NCBI GenBank assembly: GCA_031394355.1
Contig: JANNSU010000008.1
Span: forward strand, 62,001 to 126,000
Origin: JAEUMY01 sp031394355
Lineage (GTDB): Bacteria; Pseudomonadota; Gammaproteobacteria; Burkholderiales; Usitatibacteraceae
Direction of reading: 5' to 3'
DNA length: 64,000 nucleotides
Below are positions 41,917 through 50,331 of the stretch, piece after piece. Position 1 is the stretch's first letter; every line of letters begins with the position of its first letter. The notes beneath the pieces are model-generated. The model was not told the DNA's origin. It saw nothing but the letters and a program-made list of their open reading frames with translations, and ran no database searches. Made by a program: the position numbers and the translations under genes.

Positions 41917-41944
41917 AAAAAGCCGCCCACGGGCGGCTTTTTTG
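41917..41944 (+). terminator. Rho-independent terminator after the 42-residue gene
   Basis: AGCCGCC and GGCGGCT form a stem around CACG, with AAAA before and TTTTTTTG after. The flanking A and T runs allow it to work in both directions. Confidence 0.92.
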
Positions 41945-41970
41945 TTGTCTTCGATCCAGCACGAAGGCGT

Positions 41971-41982
41971 GCGAATATTCGC
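41971..41982. repeat. Iterated palindrome, copy 15
   Basis: Exact copy between the terminator and the lipoprotein gene, 30 bases before the latter's start. Confidence 0.9.
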
Positions 41983-42012
41983 AATTGGAGGCAGCGGAAT
42001 GAGGAGCCAAGA

Positions 42013-42744
42013 ATGAGTCGAACTGCAAGCAAGCCTGAGGGAATTCGAACTTGGCCACTTCTGATGTTGGGACGTGCCGCAGTTCGCTTGGTTGCGTGCA
42101 CCCTCGCAAGTCTTCTCCTATCTGCCTGCGGTCCCGAGGCATGGAAATGGCAAGAGGAGGCGTTGCTTGATGATGGTCGATCGATCATGGTGCAGCGCGA
42201 GGTCATTTTCAGCGGGCCGCGCCTTCCCTGGGAGAGCAAGCGTGGTCAAAGCGAATGGGTCCTTCGGTTTCATGATCCCGCCGACTCCAATAGGCGATTG
42301 GAATACAGGAGTCCGGGCGGCCTTTCACCAGCGGCAATTTTCTTCATCAAGGGCCAGGCACATGTGATTGGAAATACTTGGCGAGGTGATGCCGTGACCT
42401 ACTATGACTGTCCATCGCCGCCATATGTTGTTCATCGCTATCAGGATGGCAGGTGGAGGCGAGTGGAGTTTGCCGTAGTGCCGAGATCGGTAGAGCGACT
42501 AAATCTTGCACTCTTTTCATATGAGGCAGCAAAGAGCGCTGAAGAGGGTAGGGCCGCTTCGGCAATACAAGTGCAAGCTTGGAACAAAGCGTTGGCGGAC
42601 CGTAGAAAGCAGGAACACTTGAGCCGAATTGTTAGGCCTCGAAATGACCAGCTAGTTTTCGACTGTCCTGCTGTTGGAGAGACGACCTTGGATGAGGATT
42701 ACAAGATCGAATTTAGAAAGCGTATGCCGAAGGGTATTGATTGA
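42013..42744 (+). CDS. Lipoprotein of unknown function
   Basis: A 243-residue protein with a hydrophobic N-terminal segment and lipobox (LASLLLSAC), preceded by about 25 basic residues. The mature part shows no domain I recognise; it has an Asp-Cys-Pro-rich strand (YYDCPSPPYVVHRYQDGRW) and a second Cys near the end (LVFDCPAVGE) that could pair with it. Base composition is visibly less GC-rich than its neighbours, and rare codons such as AGA, AGG and ATA are more common, a hint of transfer. It converges with a GNAT gene. Confidence 0.7.
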   Translation: MSRTASKPEGIRTWPLLMLGRAAVRLVACTLASLLLSACGPEAWKWQEEALLDDGRSIMVQREVIFSGPRLPWESKRGQSEWVLRFHDPADSNRRLEYRSPGGLSPAAIFFIKGQAHVIGNTWRGDAVTYYDCPSPPYVVHRYQDGRWRRVEFAVVPRSVERLNLALFSYEAAKSAEEGRAASAIQVQAWNKALADRRKQEHLSRIVRPRNDQLVFDCPAVGETTLDEDYKIEFRKRMPKGID

Positions 42745-42771
42745 ATGGGCAGTCGCAGTCAACGCGCCATT

Positions 42772-42783
42772 GCGAATATTCGC
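42772..42783. repeat. Iterated palindrome, copy 16
   Basis: Exact copy filling the 44-base gap between convergent lipoprotein and GNAT genes, with TT/AA flanks. Confidence 0.9.
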
Positions 42784-42788
42784 AACCC

Positions 42789-43349
42789 TCACCCCGACGC
42801 AAGACCGTCCAAGTCTGTCCAGAGGTATCGCAGTTCCACCAGCCGCGTGCCATCCTCCACCGTAACCTCGCGCCGCTCCACACATTCCCCGCGCAGGGCG
42901 TCATAGAACCCGCGCGCGGCCACATTGTCTTCAAACACCATGAGATGCAGCATCGGCGCCTTGTTGTCATCCAGCACCCAGCGCGCGGCATGGCGCATCA
43001 GCAGGCGGCCGATGCCGTGACCCTTGGCCGCCGGGTCGACGTGCAGGTTGTCGAGTCGGGCGCCAAACTCGGGCTCCTGGTCGAGCATCACACTGGCGAA
43101 TCCGACCAGGCGGTCTGCATCCTGGGCGAGCAACGCCACGTTCCGGCGCGTATCCCAGGTCGAGAGCCGTTCCGCCCATAGCGCCCGGCGTTCTGCGAAT
43201 ACGGGCCCATCGAGGAAGGCATCGGAAAAGATGCCGCGATACGTTGCACGCCAGGACCGCGCGTGCAGGTCGGCGATGGCATCGGCATCAGCAGGGATTG
43301 CCGGCCGGACGATGATGCCTGTGTCACTCGGCTCGGATATGACCGTCAC
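42789..43349 (-). CDS. GNAT family N-acetyltransferase
   Basis: The 186-residue product starts IIVRPAIPADADAIADLHARSWRATYRGIF, typical of GNATs, and holds the acetyl-CoA loop LHVDPAAKGHGIGRLLMRHAARWV (G-x-G-x-G/R form) and LMVFEDNVAARGFYDALRG. Substrate unknown. It begins 7 bases after the GGDEF gene stop on the same strand and is probably cotranscribed with it. Confidence 0.88.
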   Translation of the reverse strand: MTVISEPSDTGIIVRPAIPADADAIADLHARSWRATYRGIFSDAFLDGPVFAERRALWAERLSTWDTRRNVALLAQDADRLVGFASVMLDQEPEFGARLDNLHVDPAAKGHGIGRLLMRHAARWVLDDNKAPMLHLMVFEDNVAARGFYDALRGECVERREVTVEDGTRLVELRYLWTDLDGLASG

Positions 43350-43356
43350 GGCTGCA

Positions 43357-44544
43357 TTACCCGGAGCGGGTGCGCATCAGCATGGCCAGGGTGGAATTCT
43401 CCGGGCACACGACGACCCGGTTGCGGCCCGCGTTCTTGGCGGCATACAAGGCCTCGTCGGCACGCTGCAGCAACGCTTCGAGCGACTCTTCCGCGTCGGT
43501 GCGCAGGCTGGCGATCCCCACGCTGACGGTCACGGGAATGGTCTGGTCGCGGTACTTGAATGTTGCATGTGCGATGGCATAGCGAATGCGCTCTGCCATG
43601 GCCTCTGCATGAACGTCCGAGACTTCGGGCAGCAGCACACAGAACTCCTCACCGCCGTAACGTACGAGGATGTCCTCGCGCCGAAGACAGATGTTGGTGA
43701 CATCGACGAAACGGCGCAGCACTTCATCACCCGCAGCATGACCGTACTTGTCATTCACCTTCTTGAAGTGGTCCAGATCCAGCATCAAGATCGACAGCGG
43801 CACATGTGAACGTCGACTCCTTGCAATCTCCTTGGCACCCAATTCATGGAGCATTCGACGATTGAATATTCCGGTAAGCGGATCGGTCGCTGCTTCGCGC
43901 TGGGCGGTGTCTTCTGCCTGTTCTTTGAACAGCAACATGAATCCCACGGAGCCCATGAGAATCGCGACGATGGCAAAGAGAAAGGTCATCGCCTGAATCA
44001 TGCTGGGACCGAGAAGACTATTGACCTCTTCAGGGGCCACCAGCGCAATCAGCGCGCGAGCCAGAAACGAGACCGCCCCCAGCCCATAGCCGATGATCAA
44101 CAGACGGGTGGCATTCTCGGATGCATGGGTGCGCATTCTTGCGGCCATCACCGCCAGACCGAACTGCACCGCTGCGTAAAGTGCGCTGCCGATCAGAACC
44201 CGCGCTTCTATGCGATCCAGCAACAGCGCGAAAACAACCATGAGCGCCAGCGGGGGCAAAACATGCCACGCGAGATTCATGCGCCGACCATAAAACTGCA
44301 TGACCGCGTCGGCCTTCAAGCTGAGGCAGAGCAGAAAAAGACCGTTTGCGAGTATGACCGTCCACCAATCCCCCAAGGTTCCGCGAAGGGAGAACAGGCC
44401 GAACGCCACAGCTTGCAATAGCAGCGAGGCGATCCAGGTAGTCAGCCCGGACTGACATTGCCGCCCTACACCGACCCAAAGCGAGAAGGCCAGCACGAGG
44501 CTGACCAGGATCATCACAAGAAATAGCGTGCGAACGTCCAGCAT
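43357..44544 (-). CDS. Membrane diguanylate cyclase (GGEEF)
   Basis: The 395-residue protein has six or seven N-terminal membrane helices (residues about 5-210) and a C-terminal GGDEF domain (about 225-385). The active-site loop is RYGGEEF, competent for making c-di-GMP, and RRED five residues before it fits the inhibitory RxxD site. LDLDHFKKVNDKYGHAAGDEVL is the usual substrate and metal motif. The membrane part has no named sensor family that I recognise. Likely controlled by an upstream palindrome at 44590. Confidence 0.9.
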   Translation of the reverse strand: MLDVRTLFLVMILVSLVLAFSLWVGVGRQCQSGLTTWIASLLLQAVAFGLFSLRGTLGDWWTVILANGLFLLCLSLKADAVMQFYGRRMNLAWHVLPPLALMVVFALLLDRIEARVLIGSALYAAVQFGLAVMAARMRTHASENATRLLIIGYGLGAVSFLARALIALVAPEEVNSLLGPSMIQAMTFLFAIVAILMGSVGFMLLFKEQAEDTAQREAATDPLTGIFNRRMLHELGAKEIARSRRSHVPLSILMLDLDHFKKVNDKYGHAAGDEVLRRFVDVTNICLRREDILVRYGGEEFCVLLPEVSDVHAEAMAERIRYAIAHATFKYRDQTIPVTVSVGIASLRTDAEESLEALLQRADEALYAAKNAGRNRVVVCPENSTLAMLMRTRSG

Positions 44545-44589
44545 GGGTTGTCGAGGAATACCTTAAAACCGGTGCAAGTCAGTTTACAG

Positions 44590-44608
44590 CCTAGGGGATT
44601 CCCCTAGG
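44590..44608. promoter_or_regulatory. 19-bp palindrome upstream of the GGEEF gene
   Basis: CCTAGGGGA and TCCCCTAGG are exact reverse complements around a single T. It lies 46-64 bases before the start codon of the diguanylate cyclase, a suitable place for an operator. Regulator unknown. Confidence 0.5.
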
Positions 44609-44668
44609 GTTGAAGCGGCGCGGGGAGCAGAAACGACCTGGAGTGCCGGGTGGTCTCAGGCCGCTGGC

Positions 44669-44700
44669 AACGCGGTGCGACGTATCGCACCGCGTTTTGT
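44669..44700. terminator. Strong hairpin after the MBL gene
   Basis: AACGCGGTGCGA and TCGCACCGCGTT form a perfect 12-bp stem around CGTA. The T-run (TTTTGTT) is on the plus strand, while the adjacent genes read on the minus strand, so its use as terminator of the phnD-phnE-MBL unit is uncertain. Confidence 0.5.
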
Positions 44701-44718
44701 TGAGGCAGGGGCCAGTAG

Positions 44719-45615
44719 TCAGGGCAGCAGGTTACGCACTACCATTTCGACCCACTTGTCGGCTTTGATGAAGCCGTTGCCCCACTTGGCGTCGTAATCA
44801 GCGGTCGGCTTGGCAGCGATGATGTCCTCCAGCTTCTTGCCAGCCGCAATCTGTGCCTTGATGCGGCCCGAAACCGTTGCAAGCATGTCGCGGTAGGCCT
44901 TCAGTTCCGCCTTATTGGACAGTGGGCCGTGACCGGGGATCACCACGGTTTTGTCATCCGACATCGACAGCACGCGATCTGCCGCAGCAACCACGCCATC
45001 AATTTTTCCGCCGCTGGCCGAATCGATGAAGGGATACAGACCATTGAAGTACAGGTCGCCCATGTGGACGATGTTTCCCTTCTTGAAGATGACCACCGCA
45101 TCGCCATCAGTGTGGGCGCTGGGCATGTGCAGCGCCTGAATCTCGTCCCCATTGAGATGAAACGTCGTATCGATGCTGAAGGTGATGACTGGCAACGCCT
45201 CCTTGGGTGAGGGTGGGACCTTCATGTTGAAGAACGCCAGCACTTGCTCGGTGCTCATGCGTTTGCGAACATTATCGTGCGCCACGATGATTGCACCGGC
45301 CTTGCCGAAGTTCTCGTTACCGCCAGTGTGGTCGCCATGCCAGTGGGTATTGACCACAAACTTTACCGGCTTGTCGGTAATGGCCTTTATTGCGGCAGTG
45401 ATCTTGGGCGTCAACGGGGCGTACTGATCGTCGATCAGGAATACGGCGTCGGGCCCGACAGAGAGGCCGAGGTTTCCGCCGGACCCCACCAGCATCCAGG
45501 TGGTGTCGTTGATCTTGGTGGTCTTGATTTCAACCTTGGAGAAGTCTTGCTGGGCTGCGGCCGGCAGAGCGCAGGCCAGGATGAGTACGGTGGCAATGTT
45601 GTAGGTGAATTTCAT
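44719..45615 (-). CDS. Exported MBL-fold metallohydrolase
   Basis: A 298-residue protein with a signal peptide (LILACALPAAAQQ) and a metallo-beta-lactamase fold. The zinc motif is THWHGDHTGG; further ligands are the His in MPSAHTDGDAVV, the Asp in VHMGDLYFNG and the His in VIPGHGPLS. It belongs to the broad periplasmic SoxH/quinoprotein-associated group whose members hydrolyse diverse substrates; the reaction is not predictable. It starts 29 bases after phnE, suggesting it is cotranscribed with the transporter genes. Confidence 0.88.
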   Translation of the reverse strand: MKFTYNIATVLILACALPAAAQQDFSKVEIKTTKINDTTWMLVGSGGNLGLSVGPDAVFLIDDQYAPLTPKITAAIKAITDKPVKFVVNTHWHGDHTGGNENFGKAGAIIVAHDNVRKRMSTEQVLAFFNMKVPPSPKEALPVITFSIDTTFHLNGDEIQALHMPSAHTDGDAVVIFKKGNIVHMGDLYFNGLYPFIDSASGGKIDGVVAAADRVLSMSDDKTVVIPGHGPLSNKAELKAYRDMLATVSGRIKAQIAAGKKLEDIIAAKPTADYDAKWGNGFIKADKWVEMVVRNLLP

Positions 45616-45644
45616 GGTGTAGTTCCTTGTTTAGAAGCCGTAGT

Positions 45645-46502
45645 TTAACGCCCCAGCAGATCGCGCCGCAGCCTGCGTGACAGTGCATCGAAAGCAATGA
45701 CCAAAGCCACGATGGCGATGAGAATGGTCGCAAGCCGACCCCATTGGAACAGGGATACCGCTTCGCTCACCAACAGCCCCAGGCCGCCGGCACCAATCAG
45801 CCCCAGCACGGTCGAGTCGCGCACGTTGTATTCCCATATATACAAGTGCGACGACAGCCATTGCGGCAACACGGCTGGCCACAGCACGCCAGTCAATGCC
45901 TGCATGGGTGTGGCACCCATGGCGAGCCCGGCCTCGTAGAGGGATTGATCCATCGTCTCGATGGCTTCGGCATAAAGCTTTCCGTAGGTGCCCGTCGAGT
46001 GCACTGCGATGGCGAGAATGCCCGCAGTCGGGCCGAGGCCTACGATGCCGACGAAGATCAGGGCAAAAACCAACGAGTGAATGGAGCGGCACACATCGAG
46101 AATGAACTTGGCGACGATGGCAACAGGACGAGGGGCATGCATGTTGCGTGCGAGCACGATGCCGAAGGGTATTGCCATCATCGCTGCGACCAGGGAGCCT
46201 ATCGTCGCGATCTTGAGTGTGTCCCACACCGCGCGGCCCAAGCCTTTGAGGAAGCGTGCCTCGCTCTCTTGCTGATTTTCCACGCGCAGCACACGGCCAT
46301 CGTCGGATTTGTACTCCAGTGTCGGATTGCCGAACCAGAGATCAACGAAGCTTGGTCGCGAGAGTTCATGTGCCGTCTTCGCGAAATTCTCCCAAGGCTT
46401 GCGGCCGAACGAAAGATCACCCGCCGCAATCAGGCTCCACAGGCAGGCGACCAGCAGGGCCGCATAGGCGGCGAGGTAGGCACGCTGCCGAAGTTGAGTC
46501 AT
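45645..46502 (-). CDS. phnE: Phosphonate-type ABC transporter permease
   Basis: The 285-residue product shows a PhnE-type permease: a long periplasmic N-terminal loop after the first helix, then several membrane helices, and the EAA loop that contacts the ATPase (YAEAIETMDQSLYEAGLAMGATPMQALTGVLWP). I begin at ATG 46502, 16 bases after phnD; the longer frame overlaps phnD. Substrates of such systems include phosphonate, phosphite and phosphate. No PhnC ATPase is encoded next to it. Confidence 0.88.
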   Translation of the reverse strand: MTQLRQRAYLAAYAALLVACLWSLIAAGDLSFGRKPWENFAKTAHELSRPSFVDLWFGNPTLEYKSDDGRVLRVENQQESEARFLKGLGRAVWDTLKIATIGSLVAAMMAIPFGIVLARNMHAPRPVAIVAKFILDVCRSIHSLVFALIFVGIVGLGPTAGILAIAVHSTGTYGKLYAEAIETMDQSLYEAGLAMGATPMQALTGVLWPAVLPQWLSSHLYIWEYNVRDSTVLGLIGAGGLGLLVSEAVSLFQWGRLATILIAIVALVIAFDALSRRLRRDLLGR

Positions 46503-46518
46503 TGCCTGACGGAATGAA

Positions 46519-47388
46519 TCAGCGCTTGACGGGAGTGAGCTTGCCCGTGGCAAGGCCAGCATCGCGGATGGGCGCGTAGAAGCTGTTGTCCTTGGTGACG
46601 AAGCCGGTGTAGCTGCGGGGAAGCAAGTTGGGGTTGGCTTTCAATTCGGCACCCACACCTTCCAGAACGGTTTGCAGCTTCGCCACGAACGCCTTGTCCT
46701 TGGCGAGATCCGCACTCACGGCCAGTGCATCGTTGGGCAGGGGTGCCGAGGTCCAGATGATCTTGGAGTCGGCGGCCTTGATGAGTCCCTGCTCGATCAT
46801 GGCGTCGCGGTTGCGGTTGTAGTCGGCACCCGCGTCCAGATCACCCCGGGTCACCTGAGTCTCGATGGCCTGATGTTTGGTATGCAGCAATTTGGAGAAA
46901 TATTTTTCCGGATCGATGCCGCGCTTCTGGAATTCATGAAATGGAATGAGATAACCGGAAGTCGAGCCTTTATCGCCGAATGCAAATGTCCGGCCCTTCA
47001 TGTCCTCGATCTTGTTGATGCCGGATTTGGGATGCGTGATCATGATGGCGAAATACTCGGGCTTGCCTTCATACAGGATCGTGGACACTGCCTGAGCCCC
47101 GGCCTGATGGTTGGCCAGCACATAACCCCACGGTCCCATCAGGGCGATATCAGTTTCGCCATTGGCAAGCGACTTGGCCAGCCCCTCCCATGAGTCGACC
47201 GTGTACAGCTTGACCTCGCGGTTCAGCTTCTTTGCCAGATAGTCGGCAAGTGGCCTGTATGTGGCGTCGTTCTTTTCCTTGTCCGGCTGAAACAGGCCGA
47301 CGCCGAAACGCAGCGTCTGGCCTTGTGCGACAAATGAACTCAGAAAGAGCATGGTGCCGCAGAGGGCCGCGAGGATACGAGTGGTCAT
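46519..47388 (-). CDS. phnD: Phosphonate/phosphite-type substrate-binding protein
   Basis: A 289-residue periplasmic binding protein: signal peptide (ILAALCGTMLFLSSFVAQGQ), then LRFGVGLFQPDKEKNDATYRPLADYLAKKL, ETDIALMGPWGYVLA, GKTFAFGDKGSTSGYL-like motif (GRTFAFGDKGSTSGYLIPF), and AGADYNRNRDAMIEQG. The Ser-Thr-Ser loop binds the oxyanion in PhnD/PtxB homologues. It is the first gene of the phnD-phnE-MBL run. Substrate within the phosphorus group is not determined. Confidence 0.9.
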   Translation of the reverse strand: MTTRILAALCGTMLFLSSFVAQGQTLRFGVGLFQPDKEKNDATYRPLADYLAKKLNREVKLYTVDSWEGLAKSLANGETDIALMGPWGYVLANHQAGAQAVSTILYEGKPEYFAIMITHPKSGINKIEDMKGRTFAFGDKGSTSGYLIPFHEFQKRGIDPEKYFSKLLHTKHQAIETQVTRGDLDAGADYNRNRDAMIEQGLIKAADSKIIWTSAPLPNDALAVSADLAKDKAFVAKLQTVLEGVGAELKANPNLLPRSYTGFVTKDNSFYAPIRDAGLATGKLTPVKR

Positions 47389-47437
47389 GGAAGCTCGAAT
47401 GAGTGGGATGGACGATCAACTACGCGGACAGACTTGG

Positions 47438-47473
47438 TTCGGATGCTTCGGATACTTCGGATACTTCGGATAC
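47438..47473. repeat. 9-bp tandem repeat, four copies
   Basis: TTCGGATGC followed by three perfect TTCGGATAC units, 50 bases before the phnD start codon on its promoter side. Copy-number change could alter expression. Confidence 0.85.
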
Positions 47474-47534
47474 TGGGTCGAAGCAATGCGGGAATCCTAA
47501 CAGAGCAGCCGAAATGCGGGTCTGACGATTGCTG

Positions 47535-48245
47535 CTAGCTGCCGCAGCCGCCACCGCACCCGCCACCGCCACCGCCTGAGTCCGACCCGCTGGCATCGAT
47601 CCCGCCATCACTGTGGTCACTGTGCAACCCACCGAGTTCGATGCTGGCGTCTCCACCGCTTTGCAGCCATTGCTGACGTTTCTGTTCCAGCTCCGCCATG
47701 GCCGTCTGGTCAAAGTGCTGGCCGCCTTCCACCGCCATGGCCTTGTCCAGCGCAAAGAGCAGCGGGATGCCCCCAAGCATCGCCCAGCCGGCCACACCCG
47801 CCTTCTTCGACTTCAACTGATGCAGGGTGCGCAGCAGTGACTTTTCATGTGGCTCCGTGGAGGCAGAGGCCGGCGTGTGGTGCAGGTAGCCACCGAAGGC
47901 CTGCTCGCAGAATCGCGAATATTCGCGAGACATGAGGATGAACTCATGCCACGCATCGTCCGCAATCTTCGAGGGCATGCCGAAGCTGCGCTTCTTGCCC
48001 ACTGCGTTGGCTGCAAGACAGATCAGGAAGAACTGGCGCAATCCCTGAAGAATCTGGAACATCTGGTTTTCGGTCAGGCCGGCATGCTTGAAGAGCATCT
48101 TCGCCCGGAGTGCTGCGGGGAAGCTGTACGCCTCGATGAACTGTTGCCGTTTCGCCTTGAGGCGCTTCGTGTACACCGCGCTGTAGGCGAAAACCGCGAT
48201 AACCAGCAAGAGCAGCGCAGGGAGGAGGAATGTCAGGTAGGTCAT
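47535..48245 (-). CDS. Membrane protein with Gly/Cys-rich tail
   Basis: A 236-residue protein with an N-terminal membrane helix (FLLPALLLLVIAVFAYSAVY), a central conserved block (SKIADDAWHEFILMSREYSRFC followed by AFGGYLHHTP) resembling the W-H-x-x-I-L-x-x-R-x-Y motif of glycine-rich-domain (GRDP/DUF1399-like) proteins, a second hydrophobic segment, and a tail of repeated Gly with three Cys (GGGGGGCGGGCGS). Similar Gly/Cys tails end TIGR04222-type membrane proteins. Role unknown; the tail may bind metal or mark a sorting step. The palindrome in the conserved block encodes SREYS. Confidence 0.75.
   Translation of the reverse strand: MTYLTFLLPALLLLVIAVFAYSAVYTKRLKAKRQQFIEAYSFPAALRAKMLFKHAGLTENQMFQILQGLRQFFLICLAANAVGKKRSFGMPSKIADDAWHEFILMSREYSRFCEQAFGGYLHHTPASASTEPHEKSLLRTLHQLKSKKAGVAGWAMLGGIPLLFALDKAMAVEGGQHFDQTAMAELEQKRQQWLQSGGDASIELGGLHSDHSDGGIDASGSDSGGGGGGCGGGCGS
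47915..47926. repeat. Iterated palindrome, copy 17
   Basis: Exact copy inside the Gly/Cys-tailed membrane gene; symmetry extends to 16 bp (TCGCGAATATTCGCGA, 47913-47928), one of two copies with C on the left and G or A on the right. Confidence 0.9.
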
Positions 48246-48396
48246 GTGCGTCCTTTCTTCTTGTTGTTATGAACTTCTTCTGGTTATTGTGCAAAATTTT
48301 GCTGACTCATGGTTGCAATGTGATGACTGCCCGATAACGGCGGTTGAACAACCCTGTTGCGGGATGAATGCCGAGGCTTCAGCCGGGACTTGGTCG

Positions 48397-49299
48397 CTAT
48401 TTCGTGGACGACGCCGGCATGGCCTGTACTGCAGGTACAGCGGGCACTGCAGGCATGGCGGCCAGTCCGCTTCCCATCGGGGTTCTGTCCCCGGACAGCG
48501 GCCACCCGCGTGCCTCGGCGAAGGACGCCACGGCGGCGATACGGTCGGTCGTCAAGGGATGGGTGGCAAGGGCCGCGACTTGCAGCCGCGACTCGCCGCC
48601 GGACGCCGTGGACAGCACCTGGAACAGATCCTGTGCGCCTCCCACATGGCCGTACAGGCGATGCAGTGCCGCGAGCGCCTCGCGATCGGCGTCGCGTTCC
48701 TGCTCTCGCGAATACGTGAGCAGGGTGAGCGTGCCGACATTGCCGACCACGTTTCCGGCAGCGCTCCTTCCCACGTTTGAACTGATTACCGACAGCATGA
48801 TGCCGACCGCCACGCCGCGACCCAGTGCGCGAGCCGGGTGCCGTAGCTTGATGTGTGCGATCTCATGCGCCAGCACCATGGCGACACTGTTCTCATCCTT
48901 CAGCCGACCAGTAAGTCCCCGGAACATGACGATGTTGCCGCCAAGCGTGGCGAATGCATTGATGGTGTCATCGTCGGAGAAGTGGACGGTGACTTGCATG
49001 TCGGCAGGCAGATCCATGACGGCGGAGAGTCGCCCGGCGAGGCCGGTGAGTTCCTTCTCGGCAGCAAGTTGTGCAGGAGTGGGCTTGGCCGCGCGCAGTT
49101 TCGCCGCGACGCCATCGGCCACTTCACGTTCATAGCGGAACGGCAGCCAGGCGGCCACGGAGCCCGCGAACCAGCCAAGCAATACGCTCATGACAAGGAT
49201 GAGCCCAAGGACGCCACCCATGAGCCAGGCGAACTCTTTCAGCGGATGTTCGATGGTGTAGTTGACGGTTTCGTCGGGCTCGCGGTTTTCCAGTTCCAT
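48397..49299 (-). CDS. M48-family zinc metalloprotease
   Basis: The 300-residue protein has one membrane helix near residues 26-50, then a periplasmic or cytoplasmic M48 domain. Zinc is bound by HEIAH in VAMVLAHEIAHIKLRHPAR and by the Glu in SREQERDADREAL. AFATLGGNIVMFRGL is the usual strand of this family, and THPLTTDRIAAV the C-terminal helix. A low-complexity Met/Pro/Ala tail follows. The family includes HtpX-like quality-control proteases. It lies 26 bases after a YbjQ-type gene in the same direction. Confidence 0.9.
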   Translation of the reverse strand: MELENREPDETVNYTIEHPLKEFAWLMGGVLGLILVMSVLLGWFAGSVAAWLPFRYEREVADGVAAKLRAAKPTPAQLAAEKELTGLAGRLSAVMDLPADMQVTVHFSDDDTINAFATLGGNIVMFRGLTGRLKDENSVAMVLAHEIAHIKLRHPARALGRGVAVGIMLSVISSNVGRSAAGNVVGNVGTLTLLTYSREQERDADREALAALHRLYGHVGGAQDLFQVLSTASGGESRLQVAALATHPLTTDRIAAVASFAEARGWPLSGDRTPMGSGLAAMPAVPAVPAVQAMPASSTK

Positions 49300-49325
49300 G
49301 CGTTGCCGGGTTGGATGGTTCAGCG

Positions 49326-49829
49326 TCAGATCGGGTTCAGCTTGTCGGGAAACCGGGTCTTCTCCGGTCGCAGTGCCGTACCGTAGGCACAGACTTCAAA
49401 ACACGGCATGCCCTGTTGCCCGGTCGTGCCGCCGCCAATGGAGGTCGTCACGAATTTCACGTTGATGATGAGCGCAAAGCCGTTCTTGTGCGCATCCATC
49501 TTCATGCGCAGTATTGCCTCGCGCCGGGCCCGGTCGAAAAGGGATTCGTAACTGCGGAATCGCCCGCCGATGAAGTTGCGCAATCCCGCCACGAACTGCT
49601 TGAAGTAGTCCGAGGAGATCACCACAGTGCCGCAGACGAGTCGGCTGTCCTGTGGTTCCACCATGTTGGGCGGGTAGCGCGCCGAGAACGTGAGGATCTT
49701 GCGGAATTGTTTCTCGCGCTGGCGGATGCTGATGTAGTGGCGCTTTTCCACATAGCGGCCGGCAAAGAAGCCCACCGCCAGCAGAATCAGCGTCAGCAGC
49801 AGTTCGAAATAATCGAGTATCAGATCCAT
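49326..49829 (-). CDS. Membrane-anchored YbjQ-like protein
   Basis: The 167-residue product has an N-terminal membrane helix (LLLTLILLAVGFFAGRYVEK) followed by a YbjQ-like (heavy-metal-binding domain, PF01906-type) region: GTVVISSDYFKQFVAGLRNFIGGRFRSYESLFDRARREAILRMKMDAHKNG, and INVKFVTTSIGG. It pairs with the soluble YbjQ gene 15 bases upstream. The family forms pentamers of unknown function, and metal binding is not proven. Confidence 0.82.
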   Translation of the reverse strand: MDLILDYFELLLTLILLAVGFFAGRYVEKRHYISIRQREKQFRKILTFSARYPPNMVEPQDSRLVCGTVVISSDYFKQFVAGLRNFIGGRFRSYESLFDRARREAILRMKMDAHKNGFALIINVKFVTTSIGGGTTGQQGMPCFEVCAYGTALRPEKTRFPDKLNPI

Positions 49830-49844
49830 GTTTGCAGAGCCCCG

Positions 49845-50168
49845 TCACTCAAGGATGACGGCGGTGCCATAGGCCAGGATCTCAGCCGCCCCCACAGTCA
49901 CGGCGGTCGTTGCGTAGCGCACGTTGAGCACGCCGTTGGCGCCGATGGAGCGGGCCTGTTCGATCATGCGTTCGGTGGCCTCCTCGCGGGCTTCCTGCAT
50001 GAGCTCGGTATAGGCCTTGAGTTCGCCACCAACGATATTCTTGAGGCCCGCCAGCAGGTCCTTGCCGGCGTGTTTTGCGCGCACCGTGCTGCCCTGTACG
50101 AGCCCAAGATGACTTTTCACGCGCTTTCCCGGGACGACTTCGATGTTGGAGACAAGCATGCTTGACAT
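49845..50168 (-). CDS. YbjQ/UPF0145 family protein
   Basis: A 107-residue member with the full pattern: MLVSNIEVVPGKRV, GLVQGSTVRAKHAGKDLLAGLKNIVGGELKAYTELMQEAREEATERM and IGANGVLNVRYATTAV. It heads a run of YbjQ, membrane YbjQ and M48 protease genes, an arrangement that suggests a shared envelope-maintenance task. Divergent from ettA across 294 bases. Confidence 0.9.
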   Translation of the reverse strand: MSSMLVSNIEVVPGKRVKSHLGLVQGSTVRAKHAGKDLLAGLKNIVGGELKAYTELMQEAREEATERMIEQARSIGANGVLNVRYATTAVTVGAAEILAYGTAVILE

Positions 50169-50331
50169 GGCAGCAGTATTCCTTTTTGTTGATTTAGGTC
50201 AATGGTTTGCGGGGCGAGTCAGCCCGTTTGCTGGCGTATCACGGGATGGCAAAACGGCAGTGCGCAGCCCATGGAGCAAGATGCCTGCCAATCTGCGACC
50301 CTGGCAGGCACCAGAGCGCGCTTTCGCTCTT

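Noticed and set aside
8967..42783. The iterated palindrome as ordinary rho-independent terminators
   Set aside because: No T-runs follow the copies, the stem is AT-centred and many copies are inside genes; the true terminators at 32218, 41917 and 62207 look different.
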